A DNA stretch of 64,000 nt from Trichobilharzia regenti (Eukaryota; Platyhelminthes; Trematoda; Strigeidida; Schistosomatidae): positions 71,929,168 to 71,993,167 of the forward strand of contig OX235270.1 in the NCBI GenBank assembly GCA_944472135.2, written 5' to 3'. Below the pieces are notes generated by a model, which did no database searches, was not told the DNA's origin, and saw only the letters and a program-made list of their open reading frames with translations. The position numbers and the translations under genes are program-made. Numbering within the stretch: the first letter of the stretch is position 1; each line of letters begins with the position of its first letter. Positions 43,481-54,126 of this stretch are shown here, in pieces.

Positions 43481-44402
43481 CAGTGCAGCGCACTCTCATC
43501 GGTCAGCTTTCTCAGCTGCAGACACTTGTTCAGTCGGTAAATGTTCCTCCAATGACGGTGGAGATGCAGTGTTATTACGTAGAACATCAACTGGAACGAC
43601 AATTTGTTGGGAATAACCATATTTCCTGGCGTTATTTCTGGCTGTGGCTCAATTTCAGGAGATTTGGTATATGATTCTGCGTAAATTAATATGGAAGAAC
43701 AAGCTTAACTCCTAAATACTTCTTCCACTCCTGATTGTATTTTTTGTGACGTCAATGGTACGTTGACTTATATCTTCCTAAGTCAAAATTAACTTTCGCT
43801 GCATCGTCAGAGAAGATTGATAAATAATCTTACGGAGTCTCGAATTCTTCCAGCGGTATGGTTCGACACTAGCTGGTGGTCTGCTGTCATTTAGGTTGTT
43901 TAGTGGATTAGTCATGCTGGACGGAAAACCCTTAAAGCTCATGTTGCCTGGAAGAAATCAGAAAAACTGTGAACAAACGGATTCCTGCAGTCTACACAAC
44001 TTATATGTTATGCCTAATAATAAAAATGGGCAATACTGTATTAGTTATAAAATAGAACATATAAGTATGCAATTAATCACTTCGAAAAATTCGCAAACAT
44101 GGAAGTTGGCAACCATGCAGGCAACTCACCGGAGTGGAAATACAAACTGTGAATTCAACCGCTTCCATGGATTCCAGCTCAGCAAAAGACTTCTGATGGA
44201 GGGGCCTATTAAGTATTCGGATAGTGAAAAATATGTCGATTTGATTGCATATGTTATTATATTATTTTAATTTTATGTATTACTAATGACTAATTGAGAT
44301 TAATTGTAACGCAGTTCAGCAAAGTTAGCTGTCATTGGTTGGAGAAATACATATGCGTTACTCCCATTGTTTGTTTTCTAGCTAAGCACCGCTCATGCAA
44401 AT
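43481..44402 (-). other. CACTA 5' region, no intact frame
   Basis: Expected to hold the start of the transposase and the subterminal repeats. A minus-strand stretch near 43430-43620 ([20 protein letters not shown]) may be the decayed N-terminus. An open plus-strand frame at 43896-44270 has no known motif. Confidence 0.4.
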
Positions 44403-44559
44403 GCCCCGAATTATCTGCAATGCGCCCGAAATCGTTGCTAGCTGGAATTTACCTATATTGTAGTTGTGTTTTCATGTATTTATGAGAGGTCTTAGAATTT
44501 ATTTAGCATTATAATATATGTTAATTAGTATAAACGTTATGGCGTTCTAATATCTAATG

Positions 44560-45591
44560 CGCTTAGAAATAAATGGTGCGGTCTAGTTGGCATAGTCATT
44601 GGGATGAAACAGTTTATATAGCAAGCGTTTGAAGGTTATAACAAAGTGACAGGTCCTTATTTCTAGGGGTAAACTGTTCCAGATCTTAGAATACATGTCT
44701 ATGAAGGGTTTTCACGGAGTGCTGTTTTACAGCTTCTCCTAGATACTGTGCACGCAGGTTGTAGGAGCCTTCCGGTGAGAATTGTATCTCCTTGCCGTCT
44801 GAGAATGATATTTTATGCAAGACTTGAAAAAAGAATGTTAGATCAATGCTGAGTCGTCTCAACTAGTGTTGGTCGGTGCCTAGAGTTATACACCTTGATG
44901 TGTAGTCCTTTTTGCGGTCAAACTCTGGTAGTTTATACATGAAGTGTCGTTGGACAATTTCTATTTTGAGCCTGTCACATACGCGAGTGCTGCTGAGAAT
45001 GAATGAACAATATTCTAGTAGTGGTCTCACACATATTTTGTGTGATATAAGTTTCGCTTCGTAATTGTGGAAATTCTTGAGTGTCCAAAGAGCATTCTCG
45101 ATTTACGCGTCCGCGTTGCCACTCGCTCAGAAAATGTCAGGTCACTAGAGTACCTGAGTCCTAGGTCAGAAACACTTTAGAGTTTAGGCAAGTTAATAAA
45201 TTCAAATACCAGTTTGATATTTATTGAGGGTGCATCGAAACAGATACAGACACATTTGTTAAGGTTGAATTTAAGGTTCCATGTGGTGGATCCTGCAATC
45301 ACTCTAATTAATTCTTTCCAAACAGCATTCTGAAAGTATCCTAAGTCATCCCAGTGGAACGTGTGAGCTACTTAAAATCGTCTGCTAAGATAAACGGTTT
45401 GCTAAGAGAGAAACAACTGCGTATGTCGTTGACACATAGAATGGATAGAAGACGCCACCTTGAACTACACCGGAAGTGACTAGACTAGGTTTAGAGCTTA
45501 CAGACCCCAGTCTAACTATTTGGGGTCCATTGTTAAGGAGTGATTCAAGTCATCCAAATAGTGGGTTACGTATTCCTAAGAAGTTCAGCTT
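44560..45591 (-). pseudogene. CR1-like reverse transcriptase, C-terminal part
   Basis: The minus strand reads LNFLGIRNPLFG, VTSGVVQGGVF, then a catalytic-box derivative ILADDFK near 45380-45360, then frameshifted text to about 44570. The Y/F-A-D-D box appears as L-A-D-D, keeping both aspartates. It contains several stops and frame changes. Confidence 0.75.
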
Positions 45592-45785
45592 ATTTATTAT
45601 TATTTTTTTTACATCTTGATTCTACACCGTATTTTTGGTACAAATATGGAATTTTCAACATGTGATATCGGTAGCCCAAATTTTGCAGGTCGATCAATTG
45701 ATATCAGGTGTCCATCGGCCGGGGATCGAACCTCGGACCATGTGCATGGTCCACGAGAGTCCTAACCATTATGCCACCGACGCAC
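45592..45785 (-). mobile_element. tRNA-headed SINE, tail type 1, inside the CR1-like palm
   Basis: The right end gives the minus-strand head GCGTCGGTGGCATAATGGTT, then CCATGCACATGGTCCGAGGT TCGATCC (B box). The tail ATATCACATGTTGAAAATTC and a terminal A/AAT run lie at the left. It cuts the host reverse transcriptase between FDRIDH and LNFLG. Confidence 0.87.
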
Positions 45786-46245
45786 AAATGGTCAATGCGG
45801 TCGAAGGCTTTGGAGATGTAGGAGTAGATGACTAGTACTAGTTGTTGTCTGCCTCGGCCACTGGTTATATGGTTAAAGAAGTCAAGGTGATAGGTCATGC
45901 CTGATCTGGATTTTAAGACTTACAATATTGCAGCTGAACATACGTTTGAGAATATCAGCTTTAACTATTCTTTCCCAATTCTAGATGCTGTGGGCGTAAT
46001 GTTGACTGGCCTATAGTTATTGACCTCAGTTTTTGATCCGCATTTGTGTTTCGGATAGGAATAAATATATTATTATTTAATGTGGTTTTCCATTTGTATG
46101 GATAAGTTTGGCTTTTTGGGGACATTGTAAAGAACTTAAATAATAATAAGAAAAAGTCAGAATCACCGTGTTTATAAAAGTACGATGATATGCCGTCAAT
46201 ACCAGAACTACTAGAGCTTTTAAGAGTTTTAATGGCTTGGTTAAT

Positions 46246-46438
46246 ATTATTTTATTTTTTTAATTTTTGTTTACAGCTTGATTCTACACTGTAATTTTTG
46301 GTACACGTATGGGATTTTCAGCGTGTAATATCGGTAGCCGAAATTTCACAGGACGACCATAGATATCAGGTGTGGGCTCAAACCCCGGACCATGTGCATG
46401 GTCGGCGAGATTCCCAACCACTGTGCCACCGACGCACA
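46246..46438 (-). mobile_element. tRNA-headed SINE, tail type 1, second copy in the CR1-like element
   Basis: Minus-strand head TGCGTCGGTGGCACAGTGGT, tail ATATTACACGCTGAAAATCC, ending in an A-rich run at 46246-46275. It is inserted just upstream of the host's INQAIKTLKSS block. It is less well conserved in the B box (GGGGTTTGAGCCC) than the other copies. Confidence 0.85.
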
Positions 46439-46554
46439 GGTGAACAGGTGAAATTAACTGTGCTGATTTGTTTCAGCGCTGAAAAAGAAGGGAGTTCCAC
46501 TGTAGATTGTAAACCGAGAAGTGGGCTTGTGCGCTAAAGATGGTTAACTGTAAA

Positions 46555-46895
46555 TGTCAACCAAAGTCTCATAAACCGTTAATGCCCAGCTCTCGCTACG
46601 CTCGGGCCCACGCTGTTCTTAGAAGATCTCTGAGAAACGCTTAGTTATAACGGACGCGAAAACCAAAACACCGATCTGCCGTTTGATATTTTGTATTGTT
46701 ACACCAACATATAAAAGGAATAAACGAACTAAGCAACTAAGAAAACTAAGGTAATTCTGACGATGTTTAACTCTTCTTTCTGAACAGCGACCGATGAGAC
46801 GATGACTGTCGTATTGATGCCTCCGCGAAAATTGGGGAAGTTGATTTTGAGCAAACAACCAAGAATTGATCGTTCAATCTTCAACTCCATTGACA
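46555..46895 (-). repeat. BEL copy C 3' LTR
   Basis: 341 bp, plus strand TGTCAACCAAAGTCTC to CTCCATTGACA. It differs from the partner LTR at a few places (AACCAAAG/AACCAAG, CTGAG/CTCAG, a small variable stretch near 46750, TTGGGG/TCGAGG). Confidence 0.92.
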
Positions 46896-46931
46896 CTCCC
46901 CGGCAAAAAAGGGATCCAACCCTTTTTTCCT

Positions 46932-47156
46932 TCACGACCAATGCACGTTGACTTGGATGCCATTGCGAGAACCTGGGTCACACGGACAGAGCTGAAATGG
47001 AAAACAAACAGAAAAGCCAACACACCACAAGCATACCCACAGCACAATCTCACACATCAATGACGACCTGCGCCTCCAGACAGAGACCTCCTCTTGACAT
47101 CTTGCAACACAATCGCCACTTGCTAGAATGACTCTTGCAGAATGCAACGTGACCAT
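46932..47156 (-). CDS. Hypothetical 74-codon frame in BEL copy C
   Basis: Identical in protein sequence to the frame in copy A (35533-35757). See that entry for the doubts. Confidence 0.3.
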   Translation of the reverse strand: MVTLHSARVILASGDCVARCQEEVSVWRRRSSLMCEIVLWVCLWCVGFSVCFPFQLCPCDPGSRNGIQVNVHWS

Positions 47157-47581
47157 AGCAGCACCTCATGATACTCTACGCACATCCTCTTATCTACTCA
47201 CTACCAATTACCACTGAAATCGCTTGTCACTCATTCTGCCTCAGTTCTAGTAGCGGTGACGCATGCGAGCCTCAGTCGTTTACACTCTTTCTCCCCGGCG
47301 TGTCGGACCGCAGCTAACAATTATCTCCGTGTGCATTTCATTCTCAGCAATAGCCTAGCCTCCCCGGCGTATACGACCCATCTGCTGTCTCTAACATCAA
47401 TCAATTCATTCATGGATGTAGAAGACTCGAAACAACTTCAGAAGTAATCACGACGAAAATTTTAACAAAATTACGCAATAACAACAAGATACGAAAAAAC
47501 AAGTAAACACAATGAATCCAAAAACACCAATTGATATGACACACCACACGTATATACAAACAGTACAAACAACCTCGCCGA

Positions 47582-48045
47582 TCATGTCTTGATGGAATTC
47601 CTTTGAAGAATTGCAGGACTTACACCAGTACGCCTACAACCCTTCACAGGTTGACGATTGTAAGTTGTGGAATGTCCGGACACAAACAAGATTAACCAAC
47701 AATTACATCAATTGGAACTCACACAACTATTTAACACAAACATATGTACAATCAACACATCAAATGTTGTGGATTCTGACACGACAAACTACCCTTGAAG
47801 AACTGTAGGACTTACAGCAGTACGCCTACATTCCTTCTCAGGTTGATGATCCAAGTGGAAGTCGTCCGGACACAAACAGAATTACCAACAGCTAGATGAC
47901 AGATGATATCAATTCAGTATATACAATATGAACATATGTACAAGATCATACACCAAGCACATTGGACTGCTCATTGATGCGCTACCCTTTGAAGAACTGT
48001 AGGACTTACAGCAGTACGCCTACAACCCTTCTCAGGTTGACGCCC
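47582..48045 (-). repeat. BEL tandem unit, three copies in copy C
   Basis: Cores reading CTTTGAAGAATTGCAGGACT, CTTGAAGAACTGTAGGACTT and CTTTGAAGAACTGTAGGACT on the plus strand, each ending CCTTCTCAGGTTGA or CCTTCACAGGTTGA. The spacing is about 205 bp. The lower two correspond to the pair in copies A and B; the extra unit is the most diverged. Confidence 0.85.
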
Positions 48046-49999
48046 TAGGTTGGAAAATCGTCGCAGAGTTCATTTGCTAACTTCCTTCTATCAGCTATAT
48101 CCTCAAATCTGAACGGCAACACGCCCATGTCATTGTATCGTAGAATATAGATGACCAACAAACACACGACATATCTCATCAACCAAGTATAGAAACAGAG
48201 TAATTTACACCAAAGATAATAACATTCAAATAGTAACTTGAAACTAGAAATGCCTTTATTCGTGCAAGTCAATTTAACAATTACTCTCTCCTTTACACTT
48301 GGCTTATCCACACTAAACTGACCATTGATATTCGTCCTTTCAAACGAACTGATACTACCATAGTCATTGCAGAAGATACTTGAGTTGATGGGCATCTGTT
48401 TCATTGTGGATGAAAACACCAACGATGACTGAGTGACACAAGGTGATGAACTTAGTGGTGGATCAGAAGCTGTTCTTGTTCGGCTCTCAGATAGTTGTCC
48501 AACTGCAAGATTACCACCACTGCTGTCTTTCACTACTAGTTCGGGTTTAGCACTATCATCTGATGATAGGTGGGCTACACGCTGATCAATTACACTGACT
48601 GTCTCACAAGTATGCATGCCTTCTGGAACTGCATCTGCGTTCAATTCTACTTCACGTTGTAGTTGTACAGAACCTTTATTTAACTTAGCAGTAGTAGGCA
48701 TATCCTCCATTTCATCATGATCAACCAAAGACAAATCTGCACTATCATGATCATTATCACATATATTCAATTTACCGTCAAGTTCATCATTTTCAAACTC
48801 TTTAATAACAGAAGTAGACAATTTTGGTTCCTCCTCACAAATCATTAAAGGTTTTACATCTTCACTCTGACTAGTTATACTTTGTAAACTTTTGGAGTCA
48901 GAACTCCACTCTGAAGCAGTAACTCTATTCTGTGACACTCTATTCAACAACGGCTTACCAGTTGCAACTACAGACTTCTTCACAACAACGTTATCGTCAC
49001 ACAATTCGGAGTCAGGCCTGGAGTTTACATTTAGCTTATCACTGAACTTGCTCACTGGTTCACAGTTCACCTTTGTATGCACCTCTTGCAAACGAGTAAA
49101 CACAACCGTGTTTGTCTTGCATCTTGCAACTTATCTGTTGAGGATGTACTACGAAACCTGTTACACTCACTAGATCTATATGCATTACTAGACATCATGG
49201 AGCCTTCTCGATATCCACCTCTCTGAGGCTTATTCGTCATCAATGAGTGCGTTTTACCCTCAGACTGCTCTATTCTATGGGTGAGATCTAACAGACTGGC
49301 GAACTTGCTCATAGATTGATTGACACTAGTATTTACCAGTTTCAGGATATCATCAAACTTTGGCTCGATACCCTCATCCTCCATACGGGAGCTTATCTTC
49401 ACCCACTTCCTTTGCAGTCGAGTAGGTAGACGTCTTGCTATTACTTCTAGTATAAAACTCGAGTTGAGGTCACTCACGCGATTCATCGAAATCATTCCAT
49501 TCTTGTAAATTAGCAAATTATCTAAAAACTCAGTGAGTGCCTGGGAGTCATCCTGTAACTGACCACCATTACCCTTAACAGCCTCGAATAATTTCCCTGC
49601 AATCATCGAGGGTCTTCCAAACCTTTGGCGTAATATGCTCATAGCCTCATCGTAGCCCTCCTTTGGCTTCATAAACTTACAACACTGTATAGCTCTTGCA
49701 GCATCTCCAGTGCAATATCTCATCAAATACATCAATTTCAATTCATCATTTAATAAAACACCACTCAACATGATCTCAAACTCCTTTACAAATTGTAAAT
49801 AATCAGCCGGGTTTCCATCAAAACACCGTGGTTCTAATTTAGGGAGTTTGATGTTCCTATTATCCCTGAACGGCGAAACAGTAACATCAACCATATCATG
49901 TTTAACATCAGACACATCGTTACAATTAACAGACAAGTCACCATGACTTACTTTCCTGTTTGCATCCAAGACACTCTGTCCCTTCTTTGACCCAGGCAT
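48045..49999 (-). pseudogene. BEL copy C gag
   Basis: ATG at 49999. In this copy the capsid-like region is continuous past the point that is shifted in A and B (LSGVLLNDELKLMYL), but a single A is missing near 49099, so the frame breaks between the capsid-like part and the acidic middle. The second half (49103-48045) is open to the stop and includes the hydrophobic segment LLCFYTWLMRYVVCLLVIYI. No zinc knuckle or protease. Confidence 0.87.
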
Positions 50000-50141
50000 T
50001 GTTGAACTTGACCAAATTCCAAAAAGTTCCAGATATTGCTTGTTCAAAGAGGACTTGACCGGCACCAGGAAAATGAACGGCGACTATCCAAACTTTCACC
50101 AACTGTTTCAATCCGCCAGATCTGTTTCTATCGTCAGAAAC

Positions 50142-50479
50142 TGTCAACCAAGTCTCATAAACCGTTAATGCCCAGCTCTCGCTACGCTCGGGCCCACGCT
50201 GTTCTTAGAAGATCTCTCAGAAACGCTTAGTTATAACGGACGCGAAAACCAAAACACCGATCTGCCGTTTGATATTTTGTATTGTTACACCAACATATAA
50301 AAGGAATAAACGAACTAAGCAACTAAGAAAACTAAGGTTTCTAACGATGTTTAACTCTTCTTTCTGAACAGCGACCGATGAGACGATGACTGTCGTATTG
50401 ATGCCTCCGCGAAAATCGAGGAAGTTGATTTTGAGCAAACAACCAAGAATTGATCGTTCAATCTTCAACTCCATTGACA
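50142..50479 (-). repeat. BEL copy C 5' LTR
   Basis: 338 bp, plus strand TGTCAACCAAGTCTC to CTCCATTGACA, adjacent to the conserved hairpin CTATCGTCAGAAA region of the internal sequence. Confidence 0.92.
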
Positions 50480-51430
50480 GTAAACGTCTTGTTGAACGGT
50501 TCCCACATGTCTACATGGTTTATGTAGAGTGTACTCTTGTTTATAAGGAGAGAAATTTTATGGCCTTGGCGATTCATTCGTTTCTTTAGGATTTCTATGA
50601 GAGCACCTACTCTGGTGGTGCTGGCTATTGCGGTGCACTCCTAATTTCTCATGTTTAAGTTACGAGCTTGTGAGATGGACCTAAGAATACTAAGTACTGA
50701 CCCTAGTGTACCAAAGGCGTGTCGTCTGAAGTAACTGGTTGACAGTCTCTTCAACCAAAAGCGAATTTTTGGTTGAATAAATTGCTTCTTAAATTTTGAG
50801 ACTTTTGTTGTTTGCAATGGGATCACAGTGTCTAAGCGTGTGTTTGAGTTATAGTAAAAGATGTCTAGAGCTATCGACAGGTTATCAGTATAGAAGTACC
50901 CTCTCCATTCTGGGGATCTTAACATTGATTTCACTAAAGTCCGGTCTGCCTTACTGTAGTTCCTGTGTTATTTGCCGTAAAATAGTGGTAGGGGCTGCAT
51001 TGCCACTTGGTGGAAGTGGCAGTGCACATAGTACTGTTTTTTGGTTGCTCCCTGAAAACTCAGAACCTACTAGGGTTGATAAATGATTTATATTGTGGCA
51101 GAAGATTAAGTATAGTACGTTATTACCTCCTGTGGGATCGGTGACAGTTTGTTTCCAGCCAAGTATATCTAGTGTGCCTAACAACTTATCAAATTTATTT
51201 GGGCCTGTGGGTATATCCCAGTTGATTTCAGGTAAGTTAAAGTCCCCACATAGGATCTTATGTTCGTATTGTAAGTCGGATAATTGCTCCAGAGTATTAA
51301 TGAGTTGGGTCTCGTAACATGTCCACCCTAGCTCGTCTAAAAGACCACAACTGTTGGTAGAACGGAAATTGAAGGCCAGCCCAGTCTTCAGTATAGTCAC
51401 ATACGTATATCTCGACTCTAATACTCACGC
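50480..51430 (-). pseudogene. CR1-like endonuclease and linker
   Basis: From 51400 the minus strand reads ILKTGLAFNFRSTNSCGLLD, then HKILCGDFNLPEINWDIPTG, and DILGWKQTVTDPTGGNNVLY. GDFNLP.I.W is the endonuclease/exonuclease/phosphatase motif of CR1-type LINEs, followed by the TR....LDL region. The first part of the domain (N, E catalytic residues) is missing because the element is truncated at about 51430. The linker to 50480 has several stops. Confidence 0.87.
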
Positions 51431-52225
51431 AGCGAACGTTAACTAAATTACTGATCTCTATTCTCTATAATTTTCACTAAGTTGTGTTGGTAAAAGTAAC
51501 TGGAAATAATTGTAATAGCATCCACACCTTTTAACGTTTTACATATGTATATACTAATATAATAATACTTATTAATCATGCATGTTCAATTCTTAAATTA
51601 GATTGTCATTAAAATACTTAAAATGATTAAAATATTTATGCATCAAATGTTCTCTTGGTTTACCACGCTTGTTTCCCTTATAACACTCAATTATTGAGCC
51701 TAGTGTATTATTTGATATACGAATTATATTATTGATTATACTCTTATCATATATGGTTTGATTTACTCTACGGCTCCCTGTAGACTAACTACCATTCTTC
51801 AGTATACACACACTGCAGTATTGTTAACCAAATGCCAAAATTTTGTTGGTTCTATGTTAATATCTTTTTATAATATGTCTAGACACGTTACTTTGCAATG
51901 TCAGATGTTTACTATATATAAGTACTCTAAGTCCTGCCAACCGACCTTACCTTCAGTCCATACTACCTAAATTGAACCTTAACTATAGTGTTCTGCTAAA
52001 TCTTGCTCCACTATTCACAATACCTATTCGTTTTACTCTTTAAGTTTTTGACTTCTTATAAAGTAATCTGTTCATTAGGATGCATGCACACATATATAAT
52101 ATGTTCGTAAAGATGTACGTGGAGACCTATTGGAAGCACTCATTAAGAAAGCTAGGGAGATGGAATATGGGGTACGAACATGTCTGGTACCAAGCAATAT
52201 ATTTGCGGTAGCCATAATAATCATA
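51431..52225. other. AT-rich DNA, no gene recognised
   Basis: No domain on either strand. It has the pyrimidine- and T-rich look of Penelope tails elsewhere in the window, but I could not align it. Confidence 0.35.
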
Positions 52226-52640
52226 GTCTCAGAGCCTAACATCAAAAAAGGAGGGAGGGTGGTGCTAGCTGATCAGTAGATATGGTGGTGGTCACTAAGG
52301 TGAATCACCCCATTCTGCAGGAACAGCAATACGCAATTTGAAGGCTCGAGATTTTCATGATTTTTATGAGGGCTTAGATCTTTATCTTGAAAAAGATAAT
52401 AATGAACGCCTTGACAGATCATGCTTCTACCTTTAAATATATACCATTCGCTCAGCCTATTGTTGAGATGCGACCACGCGGGATCTGCACAGATTTATGG
52501 GGCATCTTATAAATTAACTTGCTATCCATCGTCAGATCTTTAAATACCACTTCACAATATCTTGTCTCACTTATTTTCTAATAACGTCTTTACTTGATCC
52601 TCATTATATTCCATTAAACCTAACATTTTATAGCTCTTTA
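52226..52640. repeat. Dispersed repeat, copy 1
   Basis: Starts with AGCCTAACATCAAAAAAGGA and GGGAGGGTGGTGCTAGCTGA, and recurs in the same orientation at 56305-56700 with scattered differences, to a tail containing TTCACAATATC or TTCACAATGATCC and CATTAAA. The family was not recognised. Confidence 0.7.
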
Positions 52641-53275
52641 TGAATTTGATTCGACTTATTCTATTCCTATTCTCTGGAGGGTACGGTTGTGCACCAAATA
52701 GAAAAAAAGGCATGAAATAAAAACAACTGGCTTGAAAATAATTGTATTAAAGCCAAAAGTGGACATCATGATAGTACAAAATATATTGGTTTTATTATAC
52801 ATTGCAAATGAACGTTGTCGGCCTAAGGATTAATTACTTCCCCATTCTGTTTTCTACATAAATGTGTTTATTAATGATATATTTCACTCACTTAATCTAT
52901 TACACTTTAATGTTTCACCTTAGCACTTTAACTTTTCTAAAACAGCTTCCAATCCCTTGTAAACGTTGTACTTACCTCAATATTGGTTGGTTATCGTATG
53001 CCTACAACCACGGGATGAAAACGAAACGAAGTCGATTTTCCCGCTCAACCTGGAGGACAACTGTACAATTCAATAACTATACGGCCTGGTTCAGACAATG
53101 AGTGTAATTATATATATATATATCAAATATTTAACTGTTGAAACATTATTAACTTGTAGACAATTTAAGATTTGACATTATAACATACTTGATCGTGCCT
53201 GTAAAAATGGCATGCATTTTCATGTAAATTTATGTTTATATGAAAATAAAATTATTATTATTATTATAAAGGTGT
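52641..53275 (+). repeat. Dispersed repeat with (ATT)n tail, likely LINE or Penelope 3' end
   Basis: The plus strand reads CCTGTAAACGTTGTACTTACC... then a stretch coding for KTKRSRFSRSTWRTTVQF, a TA run (53109-53123), and ends AAAATAAAATTATTATTATT. The terminal ATT run suggests the 3' end of a retroelement. No catalytic domain. Confidence 0.5.
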
Positions 53276-54126
53276 CAGGTGCTCTGTAGGTTCTTTCATG
53301 TAATGCTATTGCGTTATTTAAGCGTACATTAACCCACAGAGTCTCAGGCATGTTATGTGTGCTGTTTTCTAGCTGTGATACAGTGATCGCACCAGGATAG
53401 GGATTGTAATTAGGATTAAGATTGCGGTTAGTGTCCGTGTTAATTTTAGAGTTAGGTTCAGGGTCAAGGTAAGGGATACGATAACGGATAGATTTAGAGA
53501 TGATGACATCTATTTTTGTTTGTTTTATCATCCCTAATTTCCTGTAAAGTAGTTGCCGATCATCTTAATGGCCACCATAATAATTCACCCGAGGACATCG
53601 GGGAAGACTGTACAACAGCGTACATTTCGACGACTGTCTTTCGACAAGTTTCTTTGTAGTTTGGTGGCAACCTGTACTTGGTCGTAAATCTTCCGACAAG
53701 CTGCTGAGCAGTACCTAATTCTGTTGGAGCAACCGAAGAATATGGTTAATGTCGAATTCGTGCATGCTTCTGCACTTTTGTACGGCGTTTTGATTGCTAA
53801 AAGTCAATGAAATGCATAGATACAAGCAAAGATAAGTGTTCTCGAATGGGAAGAAACTGCGATATGTTTTACGATCATTTGCAGCATTCTCTAGCTGTTT
53901 TCTGCTAACTGAAATAAATGTTCACTACAACACTCTAGTAATTTTCTGGATTTGAATACCGTCGTCGCGATCAGGTACGTGGGGACACCTGAGGTGTGCG
54001 TCATTTTGTCCTATTATTGAGTTTGATTTCATAAACCTCCCTTCTTCGCTATTATCCTGTAGCTATATTATGTGCGTTTGTACAACAGCAGTTCACAGAA
54101 TTATTTTGGAACCATGTAAACGCAGT
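53276..54126. other. No gene; degenerate GGATTA/GGGTTAG-like hexamers near 53400
   Basis: 53395-53475 consists of loosely repeated hexamers such as AGGATT, GCGGTTAG and GAGTTAGG. It may be an old simple repeat. Nothing else is recognised. Confidence 0.4.

Larger units (their letters stand above)
30124..44422 (-). mobile_element. CACTA (SmTRC1-like) DNA transposon, nest host, about 14.3 kb including insertions
   Basis: The left end reads CACTGCAGATTTTTTGGGGC (30124-30143). The inverse of 44403-44422 reads CATTGCAGATAATTCGGGGC, about 15 of 20 matching, so these are candidate terminal inverted repeats. Beside both ends are GC-rich repeats containing CGCCCGAA and GCCCC. Between them lie minus-strand coding pieces of a CACTA-type transposase (43450-38309) and a DUF4806-like exon (31200-30780). 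Into this body a gypsy element (31583-37588) and a BEL element (39078-42862) have inserted. Without the insertions the element would be roughly 4.5 kb. The usual 3-bp target duplication was not seen (TAG left, CGC right), so the exact ends are provisional. Confidence 0.7.
46555..50479 (-). mobile_element. BEL/Pao gag-only LTR retrotransposon, copy C
   Basis: 3,925 bp. LTRs are at 50142-50479 (5') and 46555-46895 (3'), with a perfect target duplication GTAAA (46550-46554 and 50480-50484). Gag is 49999-48045. Three tandem units (47582-47640, 47785-47850, 47990-48045) replace the two of copies A and B, which explains its extra length. The LTRs are about 20-25 bp shorter than in A and B. Confidence 0.93.
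44560..51430 (-). mobile_element. CR1-like LINE, 5'-truncated, with three internal insertions
   Basis: The minus-strand order is endonuclease (51430-50951), linker (50940-50480), BEL copy C (46555-50479), reverse transcriptase entry INQAIKTLKSSSSSGIDGIS (46240-46180), palm YSYISKAFDRIDH (45830-45788), a SINE (45592-45785), LNFLGIRNPLFG (45590-45550), VTSGVVQGGV with a partner LADDFK box (45480-45370), and a C-terminal part with frameshifts down to about 44570. A second SINE (46246-46438) lies just before the entry block. This is the canonical order of a CR1-type LINE. Many frameshifts show it is old, and older than the insertions. Confidence 0.85.

Noticed and set aside
43896..44270. 124-codon plus-strand open frame as a gene
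   Set aside because: No motif; it lies antisense in the decayed 5' part of the CACTA element.
52862..53101. 79-codon open frame (KTKRSRFSRSTWRTT) as a gene
   Set aside because: It lies in a dispersed repeat that ends in an (ATT)n tail, and no domain is visible.
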